This document shows positions 22,565 to 29,628 of a stretch of DNA of 42,184 nucleotides, in pieces. The stretch's first letter is position 1; the number at the start of each line of letters is the position of its first letter. Under the pieces are notes generated by a model. That model was given only the letters and a program-made list of their open reading frames with translations, was not told the DNA's origin and ran no database searches. Source of the stretch: Candidatus Curtissbacteria bacterium RIFCSPLOWO2_12_FULL_41_16 (GTDB taxonomy: Bacteria; Patescibacteriota; Microgenomatia; Curtissbacterales; GWA2-41-24); contig MFBZ01000008.1 in the NCBI GenBank assembly GCA_001776545.1, positions 1 to 42,184 of the forward strand, given 5' to 3'. A program made the translations under genes and the position numbers.

Positions 22565-22945
22565 GTGAAGGTAATTTTAATTTTTGTTCTGGGCGCGGCT
22601 ATTTTCATTTTTATTTTCAAGTTTTATTTTGTCAAGACTTCGGGGGTGCTTAAGCCGATTTTGCCGACAGTCTTTTTTGAACCTGCAGAAGATTCCGGAG
22701 TCATCGCTGTCGATTTTAGTGCTTGCGCTCCGGCCAAGGGGATCGTAGAAGGGGAGTTTGGAGCAATTAAAATTGAAATGTGGAGCTATGACGTTGCCAC
22801 TTGCCTTATGGATTACACAAGTCCCGAAGGAAAAAATTTTTCGACACGATGCTTGGTTCCGAGAAGTCTGGACAAAAAAACTTTTAATAAGGCTTTCAAG
22901 GGAGTGGATTTTTCGGAGATTGTCTTTTACTGTAAGGTAATATAA
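22565..22945 (+). CDS. Hypothetical membrane-anchored extracytoplasmic protein
   Basis: 126 residues from GTG at 22565. N-terminal anchor 'VILIFVLGAAIFIFIFKFYFV', then a domain of about 95 residues with four Cys ('SACAP', 'ATCLM', 'TRCLV', 'FYCKV') that could form two disulfides outside the membrane. Family not recognised. Another anchored, Cys-containing protein (25647-26200) lies nearby. Confidence 0.65.
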   Translation: MKVILIFVLGAAIFIFIFKFYFVKTSGVLKPILPTVFFEPAEDSGVIAVDFSACAPAKGIVEGEFGAIKIEMWSYDVATCLMDYTSPEGKNFSTRCLVPRSLDKKTFNKAFKGVDFSEIVFYCKVI

Positions 22946-22961
22946 GAGAGCTATTTTTATT

Positions 22962-23093
22962 TTGGCGATTTCGTCTTCGATTCAAAAGGCGGTTCTTTTG
23001 GAGATTTTCAAGGCCAGCAAGTTTTTGAAGGATTTGGGTAAAGTTGTGCCTAAGAATTTGCAAAAAGAAATTTGGGGTGCGGTTTCTGGTTAA
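22962..23093 (+). CDS. Possible small ORF, convergent with clp
   Basis: 43 residues from TTG, ending 'KVVPKNLQKEIWGAVSG', overlapping the clp stop by 4 nt. Helical and basic, but with an uncertain start and no homologue recognised. It contains a 20-bp stretch nearly identical to part of clp. Confidence 0.2.
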   Translation: MAISSSIQKAVLLEIFKASKFLKDLGKVVPKNLQKEIWGAVSG

Positions 23094-25567
23094 GTAAATA
23101 ACTTTAGCAGATTTTCTGTCTCAATTTTATCCCCATTTTTAATACTTCCATCAATAATCATCCTGGCGATTTCGTCCTCGATTTTATCGGCGATAAGTCT
23201 TCGAATCGTTCTTGCTCCGAAAGCCGGATCAAATCCGGCCTCGGCAACCTTTTTGGCCAGATCCGGTGAGATAACAAGAGTGATGTTTTTGGTTTCCTTA
23301 ATCTTTTTGGCCAGATTTTTAAGCATCAAAGCTGCGACTTGAACTACCTCTTCAGGTGTTAGCGGGTGGTAAACGATAACTCCGTCGAAGCGGTTGATAA
23401 GCTCAGGGGTAAAAAGACCTTTGTCAAGAATATACTCGGTCAAATTTTTAGGTAATGAATCTCCGATCTTTTCCACCTCCGAGGAGTCAAAGCCCACCTC
23501 GGAGGTGATCTTATCGGGAACTTGCGGAGTTGATGAGATTTGAACTCCGGGAGTTACCTTAAGTTGTTCTCTTATAAATTCTCCGCCGGCGTTGGAGGTG
23601 GCAATGATAATAATGTTGTCAAAGCTGGCTTTATGACCCGTGGCGTCGGTTAAAAAGCCTTCGTCCAGAATTTGCAGGAAAAGATTATGAACAGCCGTGT
23701 TTGCCTTTTCAAATTCATCAACCAGTAGTAGGCCGTAAGGGTGTTGACGGATAAGGGATGTTAAAATACCCTGGTTTTTATTTTGGGCATCACCGATTAA
23801 TCTGTTAATACTGTCTTGGCCTTGATACTCGGACATATCAAGGCGAATCATATTTTCTTCGGAACCAAAATATAATTGTGCCAGCGCTTTGGCAGTTTCG
23901 GTTTTGCCAACTCCGGTTGGTCCCAATAAGAGAAAGGAGCCGATCGGTTTTTTACCGGTTTCAATACCGGCTCTGGCACGACGCAGGCTTTTGGCGATTT
24001 CCTCAATTGCCTCATTCTGGCCGATAATCCGTTTGTGTAAAACCCCCTCTAAATTTTTAAGAATCGATGCCTCACCTTGGGTGATTTTGCCTACCGGAGT
24101 TTTGGTTTTTTGCCCCAAAACCGCGTCAACCAGGTTTTCGTCAATGAAACGCAGACCGCGACTCTTAGCTTCGGCGAGGCAATCCTCTAAAAGAAGGATA
24201 GACTTTTCGGGCTGCTTTCTTTCGGGTAAGAGCCTATTTGATTTTTCAACAATTTCCAAAATAGCGGTAAATCTTGTGGCAATTTTTTCTTTCTGTAAAA
24301 AATCAAGGGCAATGTCTGTCAAAATAGAAACAGTTTGGTCTTCTGTCGGTTCTTCAATGTCGATCTTTTCGAACAGTTTCAGAAAATTGACATTTGGTCT
24401 TATAAACTCGTTAAAGTCGTCGATGGTGGTGATGCCAATTATCGGTAAGGAGTTGTTTTTTAAGACGGTGGTAAGGACCTGGGAAAGATCAAGGCGGGAT
24501 TCTCGCGGGCTTGCGATTCTGTCAATTTGATCAATTGCCAAAATTATATTGCCGGCGTTTTTGGCTTCTACCAAAACCTGTTGAAAATTATTTTCGATTT
24601 CAACATAGGTTTTGGCAGAACCTGCTAGCGCGATGGTATCAAGAAGCATTAGTCTTTTGCCTTTGATGGAAGGTAAGAAAGATTGGGCGATGGCGACCGC
24701 TAAGTTTTCTAAAGTGGCATGCCGGCCGACTCCGGGTTCGCCAACCAAAAGAAGGTTATTGTTTTGAGGACGATTAAGAACTTTTTCAATTTGAGCGAGA
24801 ATTTCTTGGCTGGTTGTGCCGCGGAAATTGGCAGATTTAGTAAGTTCAGTGCTGAATTTTTCAAGGGTGTTGGTATAGCCAAAGGAAAGCAGGCGGCCAA
24901 TCGGTTGGGGTTTTGCTTCGGGTGTTTGTTGTTGGCGGGCCAAGGATTCGACAAGAAGCTTAAATTGGGGAATCTTGACACTTTTTTGCTCAAGGTAAAT
25001 TTCCAGCTTGGGCCATTCTTTGGCCAAAGTGATTATGACATCCGGAATTGTTTGATTTTTGCTAATTTCAAGAGCTGCCGGCTGGATACCGCCAAAAGTT
25101 GAGGCGAATTGGTTATCGAAAAATTGATAAAGCTTATGGAATAGAGGGCTTGCGGTTAGTTTGTTTACAAATCTCTTGGGGTTTTGAATGTCGCGCTCGG
25201 TGACGAGATTTTGTCTTAAGTTCAGATATTTGGGGAGGGAGAGGAGAGGAAGCAAACTATAAAGAATGACTATCAAAAGATCAAAAATGGCGGCAATAAT
25301 GGCGGCTGTTACGCCTGCGATTATCAACACAGCCCGTACCGTGGCGCCAATGGCTATGGAGATAAGGTTGAAAGAGAGGCGGTCTAATATTGAAGTTTTG
25401 TCTCTTTGCACAAGGCGCCTATAGGGGGTAAAAAGACTTCTTGAAAGCGTAAGAATATTGAAGTAGCCAAAAGTTGTTGCAAGGTTTTGCAGGCGGCTTT
25501 TGACAAATTGGGGTAAGGCTTGGCGCCAGTGCCAAGCGAGAAAATTAGCAGGCAGGTTATTCTCCAT
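23090..25567 (-). CDS. Membrane-anchored Clp/Hsp100-type AAA+ ATPase
   Basis: 825 residues from the ATG at 25567 (the longer open frame adds 87 unlikely residues). There is no Clp N domain; instead about residues 65-110 form two membrane helices ('LISIAIGATVRAVLIIAGVTAAIIAAIF', 'LLIVILYSLLPLLSL'). The first AAA module has a damaged Walker A, 'GEPGVGRHATLENL', with Arg282-His where Lys-Thr is expected, and Walker B 'IILAIDQID' lacking the catalytic Glu. The second has an intact 'GPTGVGKTETAKAL' (K555) and 'GLLLVDEFEKA', plus the ClpB/ClpC 'VHNLFLQILDEGFLTDATG' and 'SNAGGEFI' motifs. So D1 is likely structural and D2 does the work. It probably unfolds or extracts proteins at the membrane; no ClpP gene is nearby. 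Confidence 0.9.
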   Translation of the reverse strand: MENNLPANFLAWHWRQALPQFVKSRLQNLATTFGYFNILTLSRSLFTPYRRLVQRDKTSILDRLSFNLISIAIGATVRAVLIIAGVTAAIIAAIFDLLIVILYSLLPLLSLPKYLNLRQNLVTERDIQNPKRFVNKLTASPLFHKLYQFFDNQFASTFGGIQPAALEISKNQTIPDVIITLAKEWPKLEIYLEQKSVKIPQFKLLVESLARQQQTPEAKPQPIGRLLSFGYTNTLEKFSTELTKSANFRGTTSQEILAQIEKVLNRPQNNNLLLVGEPGVGRHATLENLAVAIAQSFLPSIKGKRLMLLDTIALAGSAKTYVEIENNFQQVLVEAKNAGNIILAIDQIDRIASPRESRLDLSQVLTTVLKNNSLPIIGITTIDDFNEFIRPNVNFLKLFEKIDIEEPTEDQTVSILTDIALDFLQKEKIATRFTAILEIVEKSNRLLPERKQPEKSILLLEDCLAEAKSRGLRFIDENLVDAVLGQKTKTPVGKITQGEASILKNLEGVLHKRIIGQNEAIEEIAKSLRRARAGIETGKKPIGSFLLLGPTGVGKTETAKALAQLYFGSEENMIRLDMSEYQGQDSINRLIGDAQNKNQGILTSLIRQHPYGLLLVDEFEKANTAVHNLFLQILDEGFLTDATGHKASFDNIIIIATSNAGGEFIREQLKVTPGVQISSTPQVPDKITSEVGFDSSEVEKIGDSLPKNLTEYILDKGLFTPELINRFDGVIVYHPLTPEEVVQVAALMLKNLAKKIKETKNITLVISPDLAKKVAEAGFDPAFGARTIRRLIADKIEDEIARMIIDGSIKNGDKIETENLLKLFT

Positions 25568-25646
25568 TATTTTAAATTTAACAGATGGGGACGGCCGGGG
25601 CAATTTTGGGTTGAAATTGTTTGCCCGGATGCAGTTTACTGGAATT

Positions 25647-26200
25647 ATGAAGTATAAGAGCGGATGGGCAGCCTTGCCGTTAATTCTGGTATTGTTAGCG
25701 TTTGTCATGGGATTAATTAGTGCCATCATCTGGCTGATTTCGCCAAAAACCAGGAAGATAAGGAATTCGCCAAACAAATAGGGCTGGAGCCCCAAATGTA
25801 TGAGGCTTCGCCGCAGCCTTCTTCGCAAGCAAAGACGCCGGTATGTTTCGACGAGAACGTTTTTTGGAAATGGTCGACCGGTGATAGAGAAGGCCAGGCC
25901 CAGGTTTATTTTGGGCCTACCAATAAATCGACCGTGGGAACTCTTTTGGACGAAGCCGGTAAAAATGGTGTGTACACTTTTGATGTTGAAGAAAACTCGA
26001 AAGTAAGTATCGGGGTCATTGGCAGTAAGGCTGTGGCATACGGCAGTGGATCGGTTGGTTGCGACACAATTACTATCAGTATAAAAGGAGCGTGTAGTAA
26101 GTCTTGTGATCTTGACGGTGACCCCGAAGAATATCTTAAAACAATCAGGATCGAGCCGGCCTCGCTTGGACTTTCCGGGGGGATAACAATAAAGCAGTAG
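25647..26200 (+). pseudogene. Anchored extracytoplasmic protein gene with a -1 frameshift
   Basis: The first frame (25647-25781) encodes an anchor, 'WAALPLILVLLAFVMGLISAIIWLIS', then stops. The -1 frame is open from 25721 to 26200 and continues with a hydrophilic linker ('FAKNQEDKEFAKQIGLEPQ') and a domain with 'SVGCDTITISIKGACSKSCDLDGDPEEYL'. Switching in the CCAAAAACC stretch (25743-25751) would give one protein of about 180 residues. An error in the run of A, a real mutation and a programmed shift are all possible. A second start at 25796 exists but would make a protein without its anchor. Confidence 0.55.
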
Positions 26201-26243
26201 TCATCTGATTTCTTCTTAATCTGACTTCTTTTGCCTTTTGATG

Positions 26244-26249
26244 TAAAAT
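26244..26249 (+). promoter_or_regulatory. Promoter -10 for folC
   Basis: CTGACT (26221-26226), 17-bp spacer, TAAAAT (26244-26249), 9 nt before the ATG at 26259. The short distance suggests a very short or absent leader. Confidence 0.4.
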
Positions 26250-26258
26250 TTGCAAGGC

Positions 26259-27683
26259 ATGGAGTTTGGCGATTATTACCAGGTTCGTGATTGGTTAGAG
26301 GGCTTTATTCCCTTTACATGGACAAAGGCAGAATTGGGTTTGGAGAGGCCAAAATATCTTCTAAAACTTTTGGGAAATCCTCAAAATAAGTTTAAGTCGA
26401 TTCATGTGGCGGGGACAAGCGGTAAGGGGAGTACGGCATTCTACACGGCAAGATTACTTGCCGAAAATTTCAAATTTCAAATTGCGAAGTTTTCCTCCGG
26501 AAAAGCAAATTTCAAATTGAAGAAGATTGGACTTCATATTTCACCACACCTTACTTACTTAGGCGAGCGGATGCAAATAAATGGAAGACCTATTCCGACT
26601 AACCGCCTTATAAGACTAATTAGTCAAATCCGACCTATCGTTGAATCAATGAAAAACTCGAGCGTAGGTTTCCCCAGTTATTTTGAGATTTTGGTGGCTT
26701 CCAGTTTTTTATATTTCGCGCAAGAAAAAGTAGATTTTGCAGTCGTTGAGGTTGGACTAGGAGGGAGGCTTGATGCGACAAACGTCCTTTTGCCGGAGAT
26801 TAACGTGATTACTAATATTGGTCTTGACCATACGGAAATTCTTGGGAAAACAATCGAAAAGATTGCATACGAGAAGGCGGGGATTATTAAAGAGGGTGTG
26901 CCAACTGTAACGGGTGTTGGCGGTAAAGCCCTCGAAGTGATAAAAAAAGTGGCCCGCGCAAAAAAAGCTATTTTGATCAAAATTGATACTCAGACGCCAG
27001 AAAAATCCCTAAAATCTGATTTTTTTAGTTCTTTTGCTAAACCTATTGATATAGTCAGATCTATACCTCAAAATTTTGTACTTTCCAACGCTTTTTTGGC
27101 AATTGCTGCGGTTGGCGCATTGGGAATTTCGTTAAACCCTAAAGTCATTGAAGAAGCATTTAAAGCAGGTTTCCCCGGAAGATTTGAGGAGATTGTGCCT
27201 GGGGTAATTTTAGACGGAGCGCATAACCTCGATAAAATTAGAACTCTGATTAATTTTATCGAGGAGTTAAAAGTTAAAAGTGAAAAATTTAAAGTTGATG
27301 GAATTATTTTGGTAGTGGCTTTTAAGAGAGGGAGGGATTGGCGCAAAATGGTCGATCTTTTAATTAAGAACTTGTCAGTGGCGAAAGTAATTGCCACCAA
27401 GTTTTGGTCAGTGACGGATACTGGAAAGTTTGCGGCGGTTGAGCCGGGGGAGATTGCAAGGTATCTGAGGTACAAAGGGATCCGCTTCGCGCGCGAAGCG
27501 GGGCGAGCAAAGGGACAAAGGATTAAAGTAGATAAAGTGGAGAACTCTCAGGAGGCGGTGTTTGAGGCTATCAATTCCGCAGGTGCAAGCGTAAGTCACC
27601 CCGGGGGTGTAATCGTAGTTGTGACTGGATCTTTATATTTGGTTGGGGAGGTAAGGACGATGTGGAAGCTGCCGGAGTTTTAG
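26259..27683 (+). CDS. folC: Folylpolyglutamate synthase / dihydrofolate synthase
   Basis: A Mur-ligase-type enzyme adding glutamate to folates. 474 residues from the ATG at 26259. ATP loop 'VAGTSGKGST' (about 50-59), 'HISPHL' substrate motif, 'VVEVGLGGRLDATN', 'NIGLDHTEILG' and 'FPGRFEEI...LDGAHN' all in order. Several loops are longer than usual and are encoded by spacer-like DNA: after the P-loop helix (26465-26520, AAATTTCAAATT words), near 27270-27300, and at 27481-27510, where the 20-bp palindrome CCGCTTCGCG/CGCGAAGCGG is translated as part of 'RFAREAGRAKGQRIKV'. The C-terminus 'GSLYLVGEVRTMWKLPEF' is repeated downstream as scars (28771, 29491). Folate genes are often missing in this lineage, so substrates may be scavenged. 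Confidence 0.93.
   Translation: MEFGDYYQVRDWLEGFIPFTWTKAELGLERPKYLLKLLGNPQNKFKSIHVAGTSGKGSTAFYTARLLAENFKFQIAKFSSGKANFKLKKIGLHISPHLTYLGERMQINGRPIPTNRLIRLISQIRPIVESMKNSSVGFPSYFEILVASSFLYFAQEKVDFAVVEVGLGGRLDATNVLLPEINVITNIGLDHTEILGKTIEKIAYEKAGIIKEGVPTVTGVGGKALEVIKKVARAKKAILIKIDTQTPEKSLKSDFFSSFAKPIDIVRSIPQNFVLSNAFLAIAAVGALGISLNPKVIEEAFKAGFPGRFEEIVPGVILDGAHNLDKIRTLINFIEELKVKSEKFKVDGIILVVAFKRGRDWRKMVDLLIKNLSVAKVIATKFWSVTDTGKFAAVEPGEIARYLRYKGIRFAREAGRAKGQRIKVDKVENSQEAVFEAINSAGASVSHPGGVIVVVTGSLYLVGEVRTMWKLPEF
27482..27501 (+). repeat. Perfect palindrome inside folC
   Basis: CCGCTTCGCG (27482-27491) and CGCGAAGCGG (27492-27501), read in frame. GC-rich against an AT-rich gene, so an inserted small element is likely. 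Confidence 0.7.
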
Positions 27684-27690
27684 AACAATA

Positions 27691-27978
27691 ATGAAGTTTG
27701 TTTATAAATCACATTTTAAATTTAGGGCTAAACAGCGCGGGATTAGTTTGAAGTTAGCGACGGAGATTTACGAAAATGCTTCAGAAAAATTTTACGATGT
27801 TTTACGAGAGCACCATATTGTTATTTGCAGAATGAAATTTAGAAGTCGGATTAGAAATCTAGTGCTAGCATATGATAGAATTGATGACACAATTGAGTTT
27901 GTTACAACTCATATAATAAAAGATAAAGAGATTGATAACAAAGTAAGATCGGGAAGGTGGAAACATGAGCAAAACTAA
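27691..27978 (+). CDS. DUF4258-type protein, possible toxin
   Basis: 95 residues starting 7 nt after folC. 'SHFKFRAKQRGIS' and a later 'VICRMKFRSRIRNLVLAYD' resemble the DUF4258/BrnT-like small basic fold (H-x3-R-x3-RGI near the N-terminus). Such proteins often pair with DUF2283 partners in predicted toxin-antitoxin modules. It overlaps the next gene by 14 nt. Function is inferred from context. Confidence 0.65.
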   Translation: MKFVYKSHFKFRAKQRGISLKLATEIYENASEKFYDVLREHHIVICRMKFRSRIRNLVLAYDRIDDTIEFVTTHIIKDKEIDNKVRSGRWKHEQN

Positions 27979-28186
27979 AATACATTATGATAAAAAGAGT
28001 GACATTCTTTATATAGTTTTAAAAAGTGGCCCTGAGGAATATGCAGAAGAGGTTACTCCTTATGTGACTGTAGAATATGATGAGGCTAATAAACCCATCG
28101 GGATTGAAATTTTTAAGGCTTCAAAGATTCTTGGTGAGAAGCTGATTAAGAAAGACATCCCCAGGACTACTCCAATTTCTGCTTAA
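27965..28186 (+). CDS. DUF2283 protein, possible antitoxin
   Basis: 73 residues. 'HYDKKSDILYIVLKSGP' then 'VTVEYDEANKPIGIEIFKASKIL' is the DUF2283 pattern (YD...aDaLYI.l......e.....v..dyD..G.ivGIEI..aS). It is the second gene of a tight pair with the DUF4258-like gene. Confidence 0.8.
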   Translation: MSKTKIHYDKKSDILYIVLKSGPEEYAEEVTPYVTVEYDEANKPIGIEIFKASKILGEKLIKKDIPRTTPISA

Positions 28187-28429
28187 TTTTTTCAAAGGTG
28201 AGGATGTTGTGGCAGTTGTTCATCTCCACATCTAGTTACGGTGGGTAAACCCTTGCATTATTTTACTTGACAGCTTATTTGCACCGGAGTTATCCTAAAA
28301 ATAGGATGGAATCTTCTGAAGGTCTTACCCCCCGTCATGAGCCAAATTCTCTAGGACCTGTGGATCTCGCTTGAGTGCATTTACTTCCATTGCCGTGCTC
28401 AGCTTCCATCCGCAACTCTTAATGCCAGA
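28187..28429 (+). other. Spacer with promoter and broken small reading frame
   Basis: TTGACA (28267-28272), 18-bp spacer and TATCCT (28291-28296). An ATG at 28306 opens a 22-residue frame ending at 28374. The frame of the next protein (28430-28750) is open from 28355, so one gene may have been split by a frameshift. No RNA gene recognised. Confidence 0.4.
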
Positions 28430-28750
28430 TTGTTGCCGCTTACACATAGAGAAGTAGACCCACAAGACTTTAGCCGTACTGGTTTATTTGCTTCTGGAGA
28501 GAAAAAAGTTCTAGTTGCGCCTGAGGGAGGAAATAGTAAAGAAGAGCTAAATGCTGAACTTGAAAGAGTACGAGAGCTAAGTAGCATTTTGTTTAAGGTT
28601 GTTGAAGAAAAGCGATCAAAGTTTTCAGGTAGACCACCGCAGGAGGCATCTGCTCTCGCACTTAAGGTTGGTGGTGGGGCTGAAGAAATAAATGTTAGAA
28701 TTCCCAGCAAAACACCAGCATATCGACCAAGACAAAGAATAGGCCACTAA
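28430..28750 (+). CDS. Hypothetical protein, probably the 3' part of a broken gene
   Basis: 106 residues at most, from a TTG start that is uncertain. Contains a charged helix 'EELNAELERVRELSSILFKVVEEKRSK' likely to be coiled coil and a basic, Pro-rich end 'RIPSKTPAYRPRQRIGH'. Not recognised. It belongs to the first cassette between folC and its first scar, and is followed 21 nt later by the duplicated folC end. Confidence 0.4.
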   Translation: MLPLTHREVDPQDFSRTGLFASGEKKVLVAPEGGNSKEELNAELERVRELSSILFKVVEEKRSKFSGRPPQEASALALKVGGGAEEINVRIPSKTPAYRPRQRIGH

Positions 28751-28770
28751 TTTTTCTATTTTCTCATCAG

Positions 28771-28827
28771 GGCTCGCTTTATTTGGTTGGGGAAGTGCGG
28801 ACAATGTGGAAGTTACCAGAGTTTTAA
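28771..28827 (+). repeat. folC 3'-end scar 1
   Basis: Encodes 'GSLYLVGEVRTMWKLPEF' plus stop, the same 18 residues as the folC end (27627-27683), but with 12 nucleotide differences in 57, all synonymous. It has no start of its own and follows the first cassette. Confidence 0.85.
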
Positions 28828-28866
28828 CGTCTTGAAACATACACAGGTTTTAGCTAGAATGTGTGT

Positions 28867-29109
28867 ATGTTGAATAAAAGAACGAACATTCTATTTGACG
28901 AAAATCTTTGGAAAATTTTAACGACAGTGGCTAGCCGCCGCAAAACTTCCGTCGGTCGGCTGATAAGAGAGGCTGTAGCCAAAATATACACTAGTGATGA
29001 AGAGCTGGAGGAAAGAAAAAAAGCATTTGAGGAAATTTTAAGGATTAGAAAGGTCAGCAAAAGACGTATTGATTACAAGGCCCTCATTAATTATGGCCGC
29101 AAAGATTAA
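28867..29109 (+). CDS. Ribbon-helix-helix antitoxin
   Basis: 80 residues from the ATG at 28867. 'RTNILFDENLWKILTTVASRRKTSVGRLIREAVAKIY' is the RHH fold: a beta strand with Arg-Thr-Asn for DNA reading, then two helices with the 'SVGRLIREAV' turn. A charged C-terminal tail would wrap the toxin. It overlaps the PIN gene by 17 nt, a typical VapB position. Confidence 0.82.
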   Translation: MLNKRTNILFDENLWKILTTVASRRKTSVGRLIREAVAKIYTSDEELEERKKAFEEILRIRKVSKRRIDYKALINYGRKD

Positions 29110-29488
29110 AACCTTTGTTGTTGACGCTTCTTTTGTGCTTTCTTCGCTACTGCCAGATGAAAAATCTCCTGAAGCTGATAAGCTGTTGGGAAGATACGTT
29201 GCTGGTGAGATTGATCTTGTTTCAACAAATGTCTTTGAGCTGGAAGTATTTAATGGCTTGAGGTCTGCAATACTGCAAAATCGTATCGCCAAACGGGATG
29301 CTCTGGCAATTGCAGAAAGATTCCTAAAGCTTAGCATTTCATGCGAGGGTATAGATCCCTATAGAGCTTTCTTGATTGCTCAAAAAGAGAATTTAAGCGT
29401 TTACGATGCTTCGTATGTATTCTTGGCAAGATCGAAAAATCTGCCACTTTTGACACTAGACAGGAGAATGGCGAGATTGGCAAAGTGA
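29093..29488 (+). CDS. VapC-like PIN-domain ribonuclease toxin
   Basis: 131 residues from the ATG at 29093. The PIN acidic set is complete: D11 in 'FVVDASF', E49/E51 in 'FELEVFN', D105 in 'SVYDASYVFLA' and D123 in 'LLTLDRRMARLAK'. These bind Mg and cut RNA, often tRNA or rRNA. The gene ends at 29488, three bases before the second folC scar, so the whole module fills the second cassette. Confidence 0.88.
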   Translation: MAAKIKTFVVDASFVLSSLLPDEKSPEADKLLGRYVAGEIDLVSTNVFELEVFNGLRSAILQNRIAKRDALAIAERFLKLSISCEGIDPYRAFLIAQKENLSVYDASYVFLARSKNLPLLTLDRRMARLAK

Positions 29489-29490
29489 AA

Positions 29491-29526
29491 GTGCGCACGA
29501 TGTGGAAGCTGCCCGCCTTCACGTAA
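29491..29526 (+). repeat. folC 3'-end scar 2 and adjoining palindrome
   Basis: Encodes 'VRTMWKLP' (29491-29514) as in the folC end, then 'AFT' and a stop. The divergence point coincides with a palindrome-type element CCGCCTTCACGTAAAG...GGCGG (about 29512-29537). Confidence 0.7.
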
Positions 29527-29628
29527 AGTTACGGCGGACTAAGATGGAGTTTTGAGGTAGAATTGCCGGTTATGGGTAATTGAGATGCTACTTGATGCCG
29601 TTGGTGTTTTTCCTCCATACTATTGTTA

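Noticed and set aside
22962-23093. Short TTG-initiated ORF as a firm gene
   Set aside because: Weak start, no homologue recognised, and part of its sequence is a copy of clp; kept only as low confidence.
25568-25828. N-terminal extension of Clp
   Set aside because: The 87 extra residues overlap a divergent gene and have no family support; the Met at 25567 gives a normal N-terminus.
28306-28374. 22-residue peptide after a good promoter as a functional leader peptide
   Set aside because: No attenuator hairpin or codon run is visible; a frameshifted gene explains it better.
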